Under the pieces are notes generated by a model that had not been told where the DNA came from, searched no databases, and saw only the letters and a list, made by a program, of their open reading frames with translations. From Allobosea sp. LC85 (GTDB taxonomy: Bacteria; Pseudomonadota; Alphaproteobacteria; Rhizobiales; Beijerinckiaceae): a DNA stretch of 64,000 nucleotides. This document shows positions 44,290-53,583 of the stretch, one piece after another. The DNA lies in assembly GCF_000735605.1 (NCBI RefSeq), contig NZ_JPKG01000029.1, forward strand, positions 62,001-126,000, read 5' to 3'. A program made the translations under genes and the position numbers. Within the stretch, counting starts at the first letter, position 1. Each line of letters opens with the position of its first letter.

Positions 44290-45714
44290 TCAGTTCTTGA
44301 TGGGGTCGGGCAGCAATTTGCCCGGATTAAGCAGACCGTGGGGGTCGAACAGGGTTTTGAGCGAACGCATCAGGTCCAGCTCGATCGGAGCCTTGCAGCG
44401 CGGCATCTCCGAGACCCGAAGTTGGCCGATGCCATGCTCGGCGCTGATCGACCCGCGGCGCTTGCGCGTCTCGTCATGCACGATGCGGGTGAGCTCTGGT
44501 GCGAGGGCGGCGAATTCTGCATCGCCCTGTCCAACACGCGGCAGAAGATTGTAGTGCAGGTTGCCGTCCCCGAGATGGCCGAACACGATCGGGCGCACCC
44601 CGGGCGCGGCGGCGATGACAGCCGCGTCGGCGGCTGCGACGAAATCGGCCATGGCCGCGACCGGCACCGAGACATCGTGCTTGGCAGCCTTGCCTTCGCG
44701 GACCAGGGCTTCCGAGACGCCTTCGCGGATACGCCAGAACGCCTTGGCCTGCGCACCATCCTGGGCGATGGCGGCGTCGAGGGCGATCTCCGCCTCGATG
44801 GCCTGCGTCAACGCGCCTTCGAGCCGCTCCGTCAGCGCCACCTCGTCATCCGCATCGGATAATTCGATCAGCACCGCCGCGGGCGGAAGGGCGCCGAGCG
44901 GCAACCGCGCCTCGGTGACGTGCTTCAGGATGAGCGAGAGGCAATCGCCGGTCATGAATTCGAAGGCGGTCAGACGATCGCCACAGCGCGCGCGCACCGA
45001 GGACAGCAACGACAGGGCGGCGCTCGCGTCATGCAACGCGACGAAGGCTGTCGCGCGCGCCAACGGTTGAGGAAACAGTTTCAGGACTGCGCCGGTGATG
45101 ACGCCCAGCGTCCCTTCCGATCCGATGAACAGCTCCCGCAAGGCGTAGCCGGTATTGTCCTTGCGTAATGCGGTGAGGCCGTCCCAGATCCTCCCGTCCG
45201 GCAATACGACCTCGAGGCCGAGCGTCAGTTCGCGCATCGTGCCGTAGCGCAGCACGGCGACGCCGCCGGCATTCGCCGCGAGATTCCCGCCGATCGTGCA
45301 GCTCCCCTCGGCCCCGAGGCTGAGCGGGAAGAAGCGCGCGGCCGCCTTCGCAGCCTCCTGGACCTTGGCCAGTACGGCGCCGGCATCGACCGTCATCGTG
45401 TTGCCGACCGGATCGACCGCGCGGATCCGGTTCATGCGCGTCAGCGACAATACGATGGCGCGTCCCGACATGTCCGGCGTCGCGCCGCCCGACATGCTGG
45501 TGTTGCCGCCTTGGGGGACGACCGGGCACCTCCGCGCCGCGCAAAGCGCCATCACGGCCGCGACCTCCTCGGTCGAACCGGGCCGAACGACGGCTGCAGC
45601 AGCGCCCCTGTATTTGCCGAGCCAATCCGTCAGGAACGGCGCCTGCGCTTCGGCGCCGGCAAGCACATGCCTCTCACCGACGATGTCGGCGAGGCGCGCA
45701 ACAAGGTCCATCAC
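44290..45714 (-). CDS. FAD-linked 2-hydroxyacid dehydrogenase (GlcD/D-lactate dehydrogenase-like)
   Basis: This 474-residue protein has an N-terminal VAO-type FAD domain (VPQGGNTSMSGGATPD; GSCTIGGNLAANAGG) and a C-terminal FAD-linked oxidase domain (IVFGHLGDGNLHYN; ISAEHGIGQLR). Members oxidise D-lactate, D-2-hydroxyglutarate or glycolate to 2-keto acids and pass electrons to ETF, a quinone or cytochrome. It is cotranscribed with the racemase (4-base overlap) and the aldolase, so a 2-hydroxy/2-keto acid is a likely downstream intermediate of the pathway. Confidence 0.87.
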   Translation of the reverse strand: MMDLVARLADIVGERHVLAGAEAQAPFLTDWLGKYRGAAAAVVRPGSTEEVAAVMALCAARRCPVVPQGGNTSMSGGATPDMSGRAIVLSLTRMNRIRAVDPVGNTMTVDAGAVLAKVQEAAKAAARFFPLSLGAEGSCTIGGNLAANAGGVAVLRYGTMRELTLGLEVVLPDGRIWDGLTALRKDNTGYALRELFIGSEGTLGVITGAVLKLFPQPLARATAFVALHDASAALSLLSSVRARCGDRLTAFEFMTGDCLSLILKHVTEARLPLGALPPAAVLIELSDADDEVALTERLEGALTQAIEAEIALDAAIAQDGAQAKAFWRIREGVSEALVREGKAAKHDVSVPVAAMADFVAAADAAVIAAAPGVRPIVFGHLGDGNLHYNLLPRVGQGDAEFAALAPELTRIVHDETRKRRGSISAEHGIGQLRVSEMPRCKAPIELDLMRSLKTLFDPHGLLNPGKLLPDPIKN

Positions 45715-46400
45715 GCAGCATTCCCCTGGAGCGGGCGCCCGCCCCAGCCGAGCCGGGCGCGGCCGATCGCCATGGTCACCGCTGCCTGCGTCGGCTCGAC
45801 CACGGGCACACCGAGCGCTTTCTCGAGCGGTTCGCGGAAACGCGCCATGCCGGCGCAGCCCATCACCAACACATCGGCGTGATGGGTGTCGCGCAGGCTG
45901 CGCCCGACTTCGGTCATCCGTCCCATGGTCCGCGCGTCATCGGCGAGCTCGGCCACCGTCAGGCCGATCGACAGATCGCCGGCCAGGCGATCCGTCACCC
46001 CCATCGCGCCGAAATAGCGCAAATGACGCGGGATCGAGCCCGGCAGAATGGCGATCACGCCGAAGCGCTGGCCCAGCGTCAAGGCGGTCAGGACCCCACA
46101 CTCGGCAATGCCCAGCACCGGCTTCTCACTCTGCTCGCGCAGGGCATACATGCCCGGGTCGGAGAAACAGGCGATGACGAAGGCCGAAGCCTCGTTCTCC
46201 AGCGCGGCCGCCCGCCTCAGCATGGGCGAGATCAGGCCGTCGATATCGCGCTGGGACTGGATGCCAGGGGGCCCCTCGGCCAGGGTCAGGCACTCGATCG
46301 CCGGACCATCGACCGAGCGGAGCGGCGCCACCGCGCTATCGATGCCGGCGGTCACTGCCCCGTTCGAATTGGGGTTGATGACAAAGATCGTGCCGCTCAC
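45711..46400 (-). CDS. Asp/Glu/hydantoin racemase family protein
   Basis: This 229-residue two-domain protein has the N-terminal INPNSNGAVTAGID typical of hydantoin racemases and the two catalytic-type cysteines, C78 (VIACFSDPG) and C182 (VMGCAGMA), that act as the two bases in cofactor-independent racemisation. The length suits HyuA/HyuE-type hydantoin racemase or maleate isomerase relatives. With two cyclic amidohydrolases and a carbamoylase in the same locus, racemisation of a 5-substituted hydantoin is the natural reading. It overlaps both neighbours by 4 bases. Confidence 0.83.
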   Translation of the reverse strand: MSGTIFVINPNSNGAVTAGIDSAVAPLRSVDGPAIECLTLAEGPPGIQSQRDIDGLISPMLRRAAALENEASAFVIACFSDPGMYALREQSEKPVLGIAECGVLTALTLGQRFGVIAILPGSIPRHLRYFGAMGVTDRLAGDLSIGLTVAELADDARTMGRMTEVGRSLRDTHHADVLVMGCAGMARFREPLEKALGVPVVEPTQAAVTMAIGRARLGWGGRPLQGNAA

Positions 46401-47068
46401 GGGACCTCTCCTTCCGGCTTCGTGCGCCGCGCATCCTGTCGCGCGCGCCAGGTGTCGAGCGTCTGGCGCGGCGCCTGGAAGCGGTCGCGCATGGTGACAT
46501 ACCAGTCGGCGCCATGCAGGCGGCCGACGAGGTCGAGCTTGTCGATGTCGACATGCAGCCGCTCATCGACCGCCCCATCGCGAATATGGATGTGCTGGAT
46601 TTCGCCGACGACGAGATTGCGATGGCGTGTGCCCAGCGACAGCGACACCGTCTCGCGGCATTCGAGCTGGACCGGAGACGCTGCGAGGCGCGGCGCGGCG
46701 ACCTTGCGGCCGGGCGCGGTTTCAAGCCCGGCGGCCGCGATCTCATCGACATCGCCGGGAAAATCGATCGCGCAGACCTGCATCGCATCGACGAGTGCCC
46801 TGTCGACGAGGTTGACGACGAAGGTCCCCGTGGCGCGGATGTTGCGCATCGTGTCTTTCATCGGAGTGTCGCCCAGATCACGGCCCTCGATGCCGAGCAC
46901 GACGAGTGGCGGCGCGTGACTGAAGACGTTGAAGAAGCTGAAGGGCGCAGCATTGGCGTGACCCTGCGCATTCACCGTGGTGACGAGCGCGATCGGCCGC
47001 GGCAATACGGTGTTGACGAGCAGCTTGTAGAGATCGCGCTCGGCAAGATCAGTGACGGACCATTCCAT
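46397..47068 (-). CDS. flavin reductase-like FMN-binding protein (DIM6/NTAB family)
   Basis: This is a 223-residue split-barrel flavoprotein. The N-terminal block RPIALVTTVNAQGHANAAPF and SFFNVFSHAPPLVVLGI are the family signatures, and RNIRATGTFVVNLVDRAL follows. Members reduce FMN for a partner monooxygenase or bind flavin in other redox roles; no monooxygenase gene is in the cluster. I chose ATG 47068 because the open frame upstream runs into the M20 gene. It lies 4 bases after the M20 stop. Confidence 0.82.
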   Translation of the reverse strand: MEWSVTDLAERDLYKLLVNTVLPRPIALVTTVNAQGHANAAPFSFFNVFSHAPPLVVLGIEGRDLGDTPMKDTMRNIRATGTFVVNLVDRALVDAMQVCAIDFPGDVDEIAAAGLETAPGRKVAAPRLAASPVQLECRETVSLSLGTRHRNLVVGEIQHIHIRDGAVDERLHVDIDKLDLVGRLHGADWYVTMRDRFQAPRQTLDTWRARQDARRTKPEGEVP

Positions 47069-47072
47069 TGCG

Positions 47073-48317
47073 TCAACCCAGCGTCGCGTCGAGCAGGCGC
47101 ACCGTTTCGCCGAGGACGCGCGCGCCATCCGCGGCCTGGTGTGGCTCGATCGACTCTTCCGGCGCATGGCTGCGGCCATCGAGGCACGGCACAAAGATCA
47201 TGCCGATCGGACCGGCGCGGGCGATGAAGACCCCGTCATGCCCGGCACCACTCGGCAGGTCCCGCGTCGACAGGCCGAGCGAGGCCGCGGCCGCCGCGAT
47301 CGCCGAGCGCACGGCCGGCGCGCAGGCCGTCGGCGGTACATGGCTGATCGGTTCCGACCGCACAGTGAGACGCAGTGCTGCCAGTGCCGGCTTCAGATCA
47401 CTGACCAGGTCCCCGCCGAACGCCTTGACCGCCGCCTCGTCGCCCGAGCGTACCTCGAGCGTCAGGACCGCCTCGCCAGGCACGGCATTGGCGGCATTGG
47501 GGCTGACCTCGATGCGACCGAAGGTGGCGACCAGGGGCTGGGGATCGTTCGCTCGCGCACCGGCGCGCTCGTAGGCGGCCTCGATCAGCTTTGCCGCGCC
47601 GACGAGCGCATCGGCGCGCAACGGCATCGGCGTCGCACCCGCATGGTCGGCCCGCCCGGATACGATGATGCGCTCGCGCCGGATGCCGACGATGTCGGTG
47701 ACGACACCGATCGCCGTGCCCTGGCTTTCGAGCACGCGTCCCTGCTCGATATGCACCTCGACATAGGCTGCGACGCTGTCGGCGCCGCGCCGCACTGAAG
47801 CGAGTTCGTGCGGCCGGCCGCCGACCAAGCCGATGCCTTGACGCAAGGTCATGCCGTCGGGCCGCGTCAGCGCCAGCATCTCGTCGGAGAGCGCACCGGC
47901 AAGGGCACGGCTGCCGATGCAGGAGAGGCCGAACTCGCTCGGCTCCTCGGCCAGGAAGTCGTAGACCTCGAGCGAATGCCGCAGCCGCTCGCCGCGCTCG
48001 ACGACGCTCTGCGCAACGTCCAGACCCGCCAGCACGCCGAGAATCCCGTCATAGCGTCCGCCCGAAGGCACCGTGTCGGAATGCGAGCCGATGATGATCG
48101 GCTTCAACGAGGGGTCCGCGCCAGCGAGGCGGCCGACGAGATTGCCACCTGCATCGACCGTCGTCTCCAGACCGGCAGCGCGGAACTCCGCCATCAGCCA
48201 TTTGCGCCCTTCCAGGAAGCGCGGCGTAAAGGAGCGCCGCGTCCAGGGACGATCGGGATCGGTGAACTTCGACAGCGCCTCGATGCGCCGCCACAAGCGA
48301 TCTGCGTCGATCGACAT
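47073..48317 (-). CDS. M20 amidohydrolase, N-carbamoyl-L-amino acid hydrolase/allantoate amidohydrolase type
   Basis: This 414-residue di-metal hydrolase has the HyuC/AllC motif set: IGSHSDTVPSGGRYDGILG, the Glu-Glu pair in FLAEEPSEFG, VEVHIEQGRVLE, the dimer-domain GRADHAGATPMPLRADAL, and the late His of LDGRSHAPEE. These are the signature of the amidase/carbamoylase subgroup that releases NH3 and CO2 from N-carbamoyl amino acids or allantoate. I chose ATG 48317 (MSIDADRLW). It is the second gene of the operon, directly after the cyclic amidohydrolase, giving the ring-opening then decarbamoylation order of hydantoin catabolism. Confidence 0.88.
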   Translation of the reverse strand: MSIDADRLWRRIEALSKFTDPDRPWTRRSFTPRFLEGRKWLMAEFRAAGLETTVDAGGNLVGRLAGADPSLKPIIIGSHSDTVPSGGRYDGILGVLAGLDVAQSVVERGERLRHSLEVYDFLAEEPSEFGLSCIGSRALAGALSDEMLALTRPDGMTLRQGIGLVGGRPHELASVRRGADSVAAYVEVHIEQGRVLESQGTAIGVVTDIVGIRRERIIVSGRADHAGATPMPLRADALVGAAKLIEAAYERAGARANDPQPLVATFGRIEVSPNAANAVPGEAVLTLEVRSGDEAAVKAFGGDLVSDLKPALAALRLTVRSEPISHVPPTACAPAVRSAIAAAAASLGLSTRDLPSGAGHDGVFIARAGPIGMIFVPCLDGRSHAPEESIEPHQAADGARVLGETVRLLDATLG

Positions 48318-48328
48318 CGGTCGTCGCC

Positions 48329-49678
48329 TTACGCCGCAGGCCGCAGGAAGCGGCCGTCGCCCGCCTTGTTGCAGATCTTCGCGCCATCCCAGGCAAGAGC
48401 ACCACGGACATAGGTCGCGGCCACACGGACGCGGAATTCGCGACCCTCGAAGGAGCTCCACTTCACCGCCGCAAGGCTCTTGCTCGGATCATGGACGAAG
48501 CGGCCGGGCTCGAGCACGACGATGTCGGCATCGGCGCCGGGCGCGAGACGGCCCTTGTCGGCGAGCAGGAAGGCCTTCGCCGGGCCTTCGCAAAGCTGCT
48601 TCACCGCCATGGTCGGGGAGATGCCGCGCTCCTCGCAGCCGGTCCACAGCGCCGGCAGCAGGGTCTCGATGCCCGGACCGCCGGAGGTGTTCTTGAAGAT
48701 GTTGGGATCGCCCTTCTTCTCCAGCCCCCAGGAGACATGGTCGGAGGAGATGAAATCGCAATGACCGGCGGCGAGATGGCTCCAGAGCAGCTCGCTTTCC
48801 GCCTTCGGCCGGATCGGCGGGTAGTGCTTGATCTTGGCACCAAAGCGCGGCCCGTGCTCTTCGGCATTGAGCATGAAATACTGCACGCAGCTCTCGACCG
48901 TCGCCTTGTAGCCGGCACGCTTGTAGAGATTGCAAATCTCGAAACCGCGCGAGGTCGAGACATGGACGGCATGGGCGCGGGCGCCGGTCTCGGCGCCGAT
49001 CTCGTAGATCCGTGCCGTGGCGAGGTTCTCGACCAGCGGGGTATGGGCGCGCAGGAAGGCGTCGGAGCCGGTATCGCCGGCCTCGATCAGGCGCGCGATG
49101 TTCCGGCGCGTCATTTCCTGGTCCTGGTTATGGACACCGCAGAGAAGGCCGGTCGGCTCGATCAGCTTGAACGCCTCGTAGAGCGTGTCGTCGCCGATGC
49201 GGGGGAAGCGTGTCGGATTCGCCTCGAAGGTCGAGAACTTGAAGGCGCAGGCGCCGGCATCGACGAGGCCCGGAATGGCGTGCAGGCCGTTCTCGATGGT
49301 GATCGTGGCATAGAGCGCGACATCGACATGCGCGTCGCGTTCGACGATTGCGACCTTCTCGTTGAAGAGCCTGGCGTTGGTGACCGGCTCGGGCTCGTCA
49401 TAGGGCATGTCGACCATGACGGTGACGCCACCGGCGGCCGCGGCGCGCGAGCACATGCCGATGCCTTCGTGGTTGGCCTGGCTCCCGGAATGGACCTGGC
49501 CGTCGATCACGCCCGGGATGATCCACTGGCCGCGGAGATCCTGCGTCTCGCGCGCCGAAGGCGGCGTACCGGCGCCGACAGCGCCGACCTTGCCACCGGT
49601 CACGGCGACATAACCACCCTCGATGATCTGGTCGGACAGAACGACGTTACCGCAAAGAACGAGATCGAAATCACTCAT
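48329..49678 (-). CDS. cyclic amidohydrolase (dihydroorotase/allantoinase/hydantoinase family)
   Basis: This 449-residue TIM-barrel metalloenzyme has the Lys that would be carboxylated in FKFSTF (K147), metal His in VHNQDQ and AVHVST, and catalytic Asp in FISSDHVSWG. The first metal motif is DGQVH (Q61-x-H63) instead of HxH, a variant also seen in some dihydroorotases. It is the first gene of the operon. The 150-base spacer before it carries the twin promoter/operator block at 49752-49794. Ring opening of a hydantoin, dihydropyrimidine or allantoin-like substrate is expected. It is only distantly similar to the second family member at 55206. Confidence 0.85.
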   Translation of the reverse strand: MSDFDLVLCGNVVLSDQIIEGGYVAVTGGKVGAVGAGTPPSARETQDLRGQWIIPGVIDGQVHSGSQANHEGIGMCSRAAAAGGVTVMVDMPYDEPEPVTNARLFNEKVAIVERDAHVDVALYATITIENGLHAIPGLVDAGACAFKFSTFEANPTRFPRIGDDTLYEAFKLIEPTGLLCGVHNQDQEMTRRNIARLIEAGDTGSDAFLRAHTPLVENLATARIYEIGAETGARAHAVHVSTSRGFEICNLYKRAGYKATVESCVQYFMLNAEEHGPRFGAKIKHYPPIRPKAESELLWSHLAAGHCDFISSDHVSWGLEKKGDPNIFKNTSGGPGIETLLPALWTGCEERGISPTMAVKQLCEGPAKAFLLADKGRLAPGADADIVVLEPGRFVHDPSKSLAAVKWSSFEGREFRVRVAATYVRGALAWDGAKICNKAGDGRFLRPAA

Positions 49679-49751
49679 GCTCTGATGCCCGGTTGATGCT
49701 GTCTGGCCCGCAGGCCACTGGTGTCACGATAGTTGCTCGGCCTCAGAGCCA

Positions 49752-49794
49752 AACATACCAATTTCGCCGTCGCCCATAATCGGCCGTTATTATG
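49752..49794 (-). promoter_or_regulatory. promoter/operator block A upstream of the amidohydrolase operon
   Basis: The plus strand reads AACATACCAATTT (49752-49764) and the dyad CATAATCGGCCGTTATTATG (49775-49794). Block B at 50995-51034 repeats both elements with the same 23-base offset. On the minus strand TATGTT could act as a -10 and TTATGG as a -35 overlapping the dyad, starting transcription ~65-70 bases before the 49678 start. Confidence 0.6.
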
Positions 49795-49828
49795 ACGACG
49801 GACGCGGTGCGATTGCATTTCCGACCGT

Positions 49829-50917
49829 TCACCCGAGCGCATAGCCCGTGAAATCCATCCCGAGCGCCTTCTCGACGATCGGATAGACACTGGGATCCGT
49901 CACGCTGGAACTCAGCGGGATGCGATCCTTGGCAATGCGCAGGATCGAGAGCTCCATGCCCTCGGTGACATGCCCGACGCTGACGGGCCGGCCATCCGCA
50001 TCGAGCGTGGTGATGACATCGGGATAGCTCGCAAGGCGCGCGCCATCGAGATCGGTCACCGCCATGTATTCGTTCATGACATGGAGAAGCCGTGCCGCAG
50101 CGCCGGAGCCGACCTGGATGGTTCCGATGTCAAAGGCCTCGCTGGTGTACTGCACCGCCTTGCGGACGACAGTCCCGCGCCCGATGATCGCTCCACCGGC
50201 CTCGTCGCAGATTGCGTCGATGATCGCGGGACCGCCCTTGGGCGTCGCGGCCAGGATGCGCTCGCCCAGCGTCAGCGCCATGGAAATGCCGCCGAGCGCC
50301 GCGTGCTTGCGCACATACGCGGCCGGAACCGGATTCCGGCAGGACGCGATGAACCCGCCCGACATGTCCGAGGCCGTGCGCAGGATCGGCGAGACCTTCC
50401 CCGTCGCGCCACGCGTCACCAGCTCGATATAGGAATTCTTCGCGCGATTGCCGCCGACAGCCGTCTGGATCGTTGCCTCGGGGCTGTTGGCAAGGCCGAT
50501 CGACCCCATGTCGCCGGTGGGATGGGCGCGGATGTCACCAACGGCGTCGATCACCTTTACGCCCAGGAGGGCGCTCGGCAGCCAGGCATTGAGTGTGCTC
50601 GACATCCCGTTCTGGCCGATGATCAGGCCATAGACAGGCTTGCCCAGCGCCTCCTGCAACAACTGGACGGCCCGGACGTAGTCGACGCCCTGCATCTCCC
50701 ATTCCGTCGTGCCGGCAGGGGCGCCGATTGCGGCCGCCGTCGCGATGATCGCGTCGTCCGGCGCCTCTTCGATCGAAACCAGTTCCGGCCGACCGGCCAT
50801 CACCGCTGCAGTCCCCAGCATGCGCCCATGCTCGGCCCAGCCGCCGCCGCCAGCGGCAAAGATCGAGCCGCCGGCAATCGCCGCCTCGACATCCCCAATT
50901 GTCAGAAAACGTCCCAT
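49829..50917 (-). CDS. DUF917 family protein (S-methyl-thiohydantoin desulfurase family)
   Basis: This 362-residue protein matches the DUF917 family over its full length (GGSIFAAGGGGWAEHGRML; GKPVYGLIIGQNG; DMGSIGLANSPEATIQTAVG; the C-terminal VTDPSVYPIVEKALG). The Pfam family was renamed for members that remove sulfur from S-methyl-thiohydantoins; others are unassigned or found with PucR regulators and hydantoinase genes. Its place beside hydantoinase, carbamoylase and racemase genes supports a role in producing or processing a hydantoin ring. Its promoter region carries the twin operator block B. It is followed after 150 bases by the amidohydrolase operon. Confidence 0.8.
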   Translation of the reverse strand: MGRFLTIGDVEAAIAGGSIFAAGGGGWAEHGRMLGTAAVMAGRPELVSIEEAPDDAIIATAAAIGAPAGTTEWEMQGVDYVRAVQLLQEALGKPVYGLIIGQNGMSSTLNAWLPSALLGVKVIDAVGDIRAHPTGDMGSIGLANSPEATIQTAVGGNRAKNSYIELVTRGATGKVSPILRTASDMSGGFIASCRNPVPAAYVRKHAALGGISMALTLGERILAATPKGGPAIIDAICDEAGGAIIGRGTVVRKAVQYTSEAFDIGTIQVGSGAAARLLHVMNEYMAVTDLDGARLASYPDVITTLDADGRPVSVGHVTEGMELSILRIAKDRIPLSSSVTDPSVYPIVEKALGMDFTGYALG

Positions 50918-50994
50918 CGGTCAGCCTCGAATCAGCCTCGAATGCCGGCAGCCCGCCGGGCCGTGACGAACTTAGATGGCTGTACGCCCAAGCG

Positions 50995-51034
50995 AACATG
51001 CTAATTCGGCGGGGAGTCATAACCGGATGTTATT
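50995..51034 (-). promoter_or_regulatory. promoter/operator block B upstream of the DUF917 gene
   Basis: AACATGCTAATT (50995-51006) and CATAACCGGATGTTATT (51018-51034, with an ATAAC-N5-GTTAT dyad) match block A at 49752-49794 and keep the same 23-base offset. The dyad is ~109 bases from the 50917 start, against ~106 bases for block A and 49678. This points to control by the same regulator. Confidence 0.6.
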
Positions 51035-51112
51035 CGCACGCATGCGACCGAACCTGCCGCGACGCCACCCCGCCTACCGGGTGCGCGCCGGAGGCCGGCG
51101 GCAGTGCCTTAA

Positions 51113-51124
51113 CATAAGGTTATG
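51113..51124. promoter_or_regulatory. inverted repeat CATAAGGTTATG, related half-sites
   Basis: CATAA and TTATG arms with a 2-base centre use the same half-site as blocks A and B but closer together. It lies ~135 bases before the ABC importer start and is a possible third site for the same regulator. Confidence 0.35.
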
Positions 51125-51256
51125 GAACCCCGACAATAAGTGATTGGTAAGGCATGAATTCGCGCTGTTAGAGTTTTGTCGCTGGGGTGGCAGGATTGTT
51201 GCAAGCGACAGGCGCGGCGATCGCGCCCCCCAGCGACAGCATCTAACGGGAGCAGG

Positions 51257-52135
51257 ATGATGAAGTTTTTGTCGGTCAAGGCGGCGCGCACGGCCGTTCA
51301 GGGTATCGCCATGGCGGCGCTCCTTGTCACCCCGGTGCTCGCCCAGGACGCCGATCATCCGGCCAATGAGAAGCTGAAGGTGGCTTGCGACCTCGGCTTT
51401 GCCCCGTTCTGCTTCAAGACGGCGGCCGGCGAGACCACCGGTTTCACGTACGACATGTCGCTGGCGCTGGCCCAGAAGCTGGGCCGCCCGGGCGTCGACG
51501 TCACGGACTCGAACTTCTCGGCGATCTTCGCCGGCCTCTTCTCCAAGCGCTATGAGATGATCCCGGCGCCGACCAACATCACGCCGGAGCGCGCGCAGCA
51601 GATGCTGTTCAGCGAGCCCTATATGCCGACCGGCCTCGGCTTCCTCGTCAAGAAGGGCGGCAAGATCGCCAATCTCGAGGATCTGAAGGGCAAGGCGCTG
51701 ACGGTCAACAATGGCAGCATTTCCGACAAGTGGCTGACCGACAACGAAGCCAAGTACGGCTACACGGTCCAGCGCTACAACAAGAATGCCGACGCGGTGC
51801 AGGCCGTGATGATCGGCCGCGCCTTCGCCAACGTCGCCGATGCGCCGGTCTCGCGCTATGTCTCGACGCAGACGCCTGCTGCCGAGGTCGCGTTCGTGCT
51901 CGATAGCGGTCGCAATTTCGGCATCGCCTTCCGCAAGGAGGACGCCGCATTTCGCGCCAAGGTCGAGGACGCCCTCGAATGCATCAAGACGGACGGCACT
52001 CTCGCCAAGATCCATGAGAAGTGGTTCGGCGTGAAGCCGGACGCCTCGTCCTCCTCGGCGAAGATCTATCCGGGCGTCGGTGCTCCGGACTTCGAGGGCT
52101 ACGACGCGACCGAGCACAAGGCCGTCTGTAAGTGA
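51257..52135 (+). CDS. amino acid ABC transporter substrate-binding protein (family 3)
   Basis: This ~292-residue periplasmic binding protein has a signal peptide ([20 protein letters not shown] through PVLAQ). The mature part shows family 3 (GlnH-type) patterns: [70 protein letters not shown], and [13 protein letters not shown] 51257 and 51260 are adjacent starts behind GGGAG. Family 3 proteins bind polar amino acids and related small zwitterions; here the ligand may be the substrate of the hydantoin-type pathway. The ATPase gene begins 4 bases before its stop. Confidence 0.87.
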   Translation: MMKFLSVKAARTAVQGIAMAALLVTPVLAQDADHPANEKLKVACDLGFAPFCFKTAAGETTGFTYDMSLALAQKLGRPGVDVTDSNFSAIFAGLFSKRYEMIPAPTNITPERAQQMLFSEPYMPTGLGFLVKKGGKIANLEDLKGKALTVNNGSISDKWLTDNEAKYGYTVQRYNKNADAVQAVMIGRAFANVADAPVSRYVSTQTPAAEVAFVLDSGRNFGIAFRKEDAAFRAKVEDALECIKTDGTLAKIHEKWFGVKPDASSSSAKIYPGVGAPDFEGYDATEHKAVCK

Positions 52136-52899
52136 CGTCAGCGACCGCAATCACGCCTGCATCCGCAGGCCCGATCGTCGCCATCGACGGTCTGCGGAAG
52201 AGCTTCGGCAATGTCGAGGTCCTGCGCGGCGTCGATCTCAGGGTCGCCCAGGGCGAGGCCGTCGTGATCGTCGGCTCGTCCGGCTCGGGCAAGAGCACCT
52301 GCCTGCGCTGCATCAACCGGCTGGAAGAGCCGACCGCGGGAACCATCCGCGTCGGCGGCGAGGAAGTGACCGGTGCGAAGGTCGATCTCAACCTGCTGCG
52401 CCGGCGCATCGGCATGGTGTTCCAGGGCATCAACCTCTATCCGCACAAGACCGCCCTGGGAAACGTGACCCTGGCGCTGCGCAAGGTCGCAGGCCTGGGA
52501 AAGGCCGAGGCCGAGCAGAAGGCGCGCCACCATCTCGAACTGGTCGGGCTCGCGCACAAGGCCGACTCCTATCCGGCGCAATTGTCGGGCGGCCAGCAGC
52601 AGCGCGTCGGCATTGCCCGCGCCATGGCGCTGGAGCCGCAGGTGATGCTCTTCGACGAGCCGACCTCGGCACTGGACCCTGAACTCGTGGGCGAAGTTCT
52701 GAACGTCATGGTCCGCACCAAGGAGATGGGCATGACCATGATCGTCGTGACACATGAGATGCATTTCGCGCGCGATGTCGCTGATCGCGTCGTGTTCATG
52801 GATCATGGCGCCGTGCTGGCGGAAGGCACGCCGGAAGACATTCTGGTCTCGCCGCAACATCAGCGCATCCGCGACTTCGTCACGCGTTCCAGGGCCTGA
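52132..52899 (+). CDS. amino acid ABC transporter ATP-binding protein (GlnQ-like)
   Basis: This 255-residue ATPase has Walker [15 protein letters not shown]-loop [15 protein letters not shown], signature [15 protein letters not shown], Walker [16 protein letters not shown], and the His switch [12 protein letters not shown]. This is the full-length single-domain form of the polar amino acid family. GTG 52132 overlaps the binding-protein stop by 4 bases. It energises the two permeases that follow. Confidence 0.9.
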   Translation: MTSATAITPASAGPIVAIDGLRKSFGNVEVLRGVDLRVAQGEAVVIVGSSGSGKSTCLRCINRLEEPTAGTIRVGGEEVTGAKVDLNLLRRRIGMVFQGINLYPHKTALGNVTLALRKVAGLGKAEAEQKARHHLELVGLAHKADSYPAQLSGGQQQRVGIARAMALEPQVMLFDEPTSALDPELVGEVLNVMVRTKEMGMTMIVVTHEMHFARDVADRVVFMDHGAVLAEGTPEDILVSPQHQRIRDFVTRSRA

Positions 52900-52908
52900 C
52901 GGCACGTC

Positions 52909-53583
52909 ATGGACCAGATCGTCCGCTATTTCTTCGATTTCTCGCTGATGTCCGCCTATTGGCCGGATATCCTGCGCGGCTTCCTCATCACCATCGAAAT
53001 GTCGATCCTGACGGTGCTGATCGGCGTGCCGCTCGGCCTCGCCATCGCGATCCTGCGGCTCTACGGCTTCAGGCCGCTGAACGCGCTGATCATCCTCTAC
53101 ATCGATTTCTTCCGCTCGATCCCGCAGCTGGTGCTGATCGTGCTGGCCTATTTCGCGCTGCCCTCTTTCGGGCTGATGCTGAGTCCGTTCACCGCCACTG
53201 TCCTGGCGCTGGCGATCGTGCTCTCAGCCTTCTCCGAGGAGATCTTCTGGGCCGGCATCAGTGCGGTCGCCAAAGGCCAGTGGGAAGCCGGGCGCTCGAC
53301 CGGCCTCGGCTTCAACCAGACGCTGGTCCATATCATCCTGCCGCAGGTCGTGCGCATCTCGATCCCACCCCTGACCAATCGCGCGATCGGCATCAGCAAG
53401 GGCACGACGCTCGGCTCGGTCGTCGCCGTCCCCGAACTGCTCAATGTGACATCGAGCATTCAGTCGAACGTCGCCAATCCGACAGCCCTCACCGTCGGTG
53501 CGCTGCTGTTCCTCGCCCTGTTCCTGCCGTTCGTGCGCTTCACGCGCTGGCTCGAACGCGCCTACGCTCATCCGAGGTCGTGA
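52909..53583 (+). CDS. amino acid ABC transporter permease 1
   Basis: This 224-residue inner-membrane permease of the HisM/GlnP family has an N-terminal TM (ILRGFLITIEMSILTVLIGV), the family motif IDFFRSIPQLVLIVLAYFAL, and the EAA loop AKGQWEAGRSTGLGFNQTLV. It starts 9 bases after the ATPase stop; its TGA overlaps the next ATG. Confidence 0.88.
   Translation: MDQIVRYFFDFSLMSAYWPDILRGFLITIEMSILTVLIGVPLGLAIAILRLYGFRPLNALIILYIDFFRSIPQLVLIVLAYFALPSFGLMLSPFTATVLALAIVLSAFSEEIFWAGISAVAKGQWEAGRSTGLGFNQTLVHIILPQVVRISIPPLTNRAIGISKGTTLGSVVAVPELLNVTSSIQSNVANPTALTVGALLFLALFLPFVRFTRWLERAYAHPRS

Larger units (their letters stand above)
50918..51256. other. divergent control region between DUF917 and the ABC importer
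   Basis: 339 bases hold block B (50995-51034), the inverted repeat CATAAGGTTATG (51113-51124) within the wider dyad CCTTA-ACA-TAAGG, and an AT-rich run towards the importer start. No coding sequence is evident. Confidence 0.6.

Noticed and set aside
48329..49678. Dead amidohydrolase because the HxH motif is QxH
   Set aside because: DxQVH variants occur in some dihydroorotase-like enzymes, and the Lys, other His and Asp ligands are present, so loss of activity cannot be claimed.
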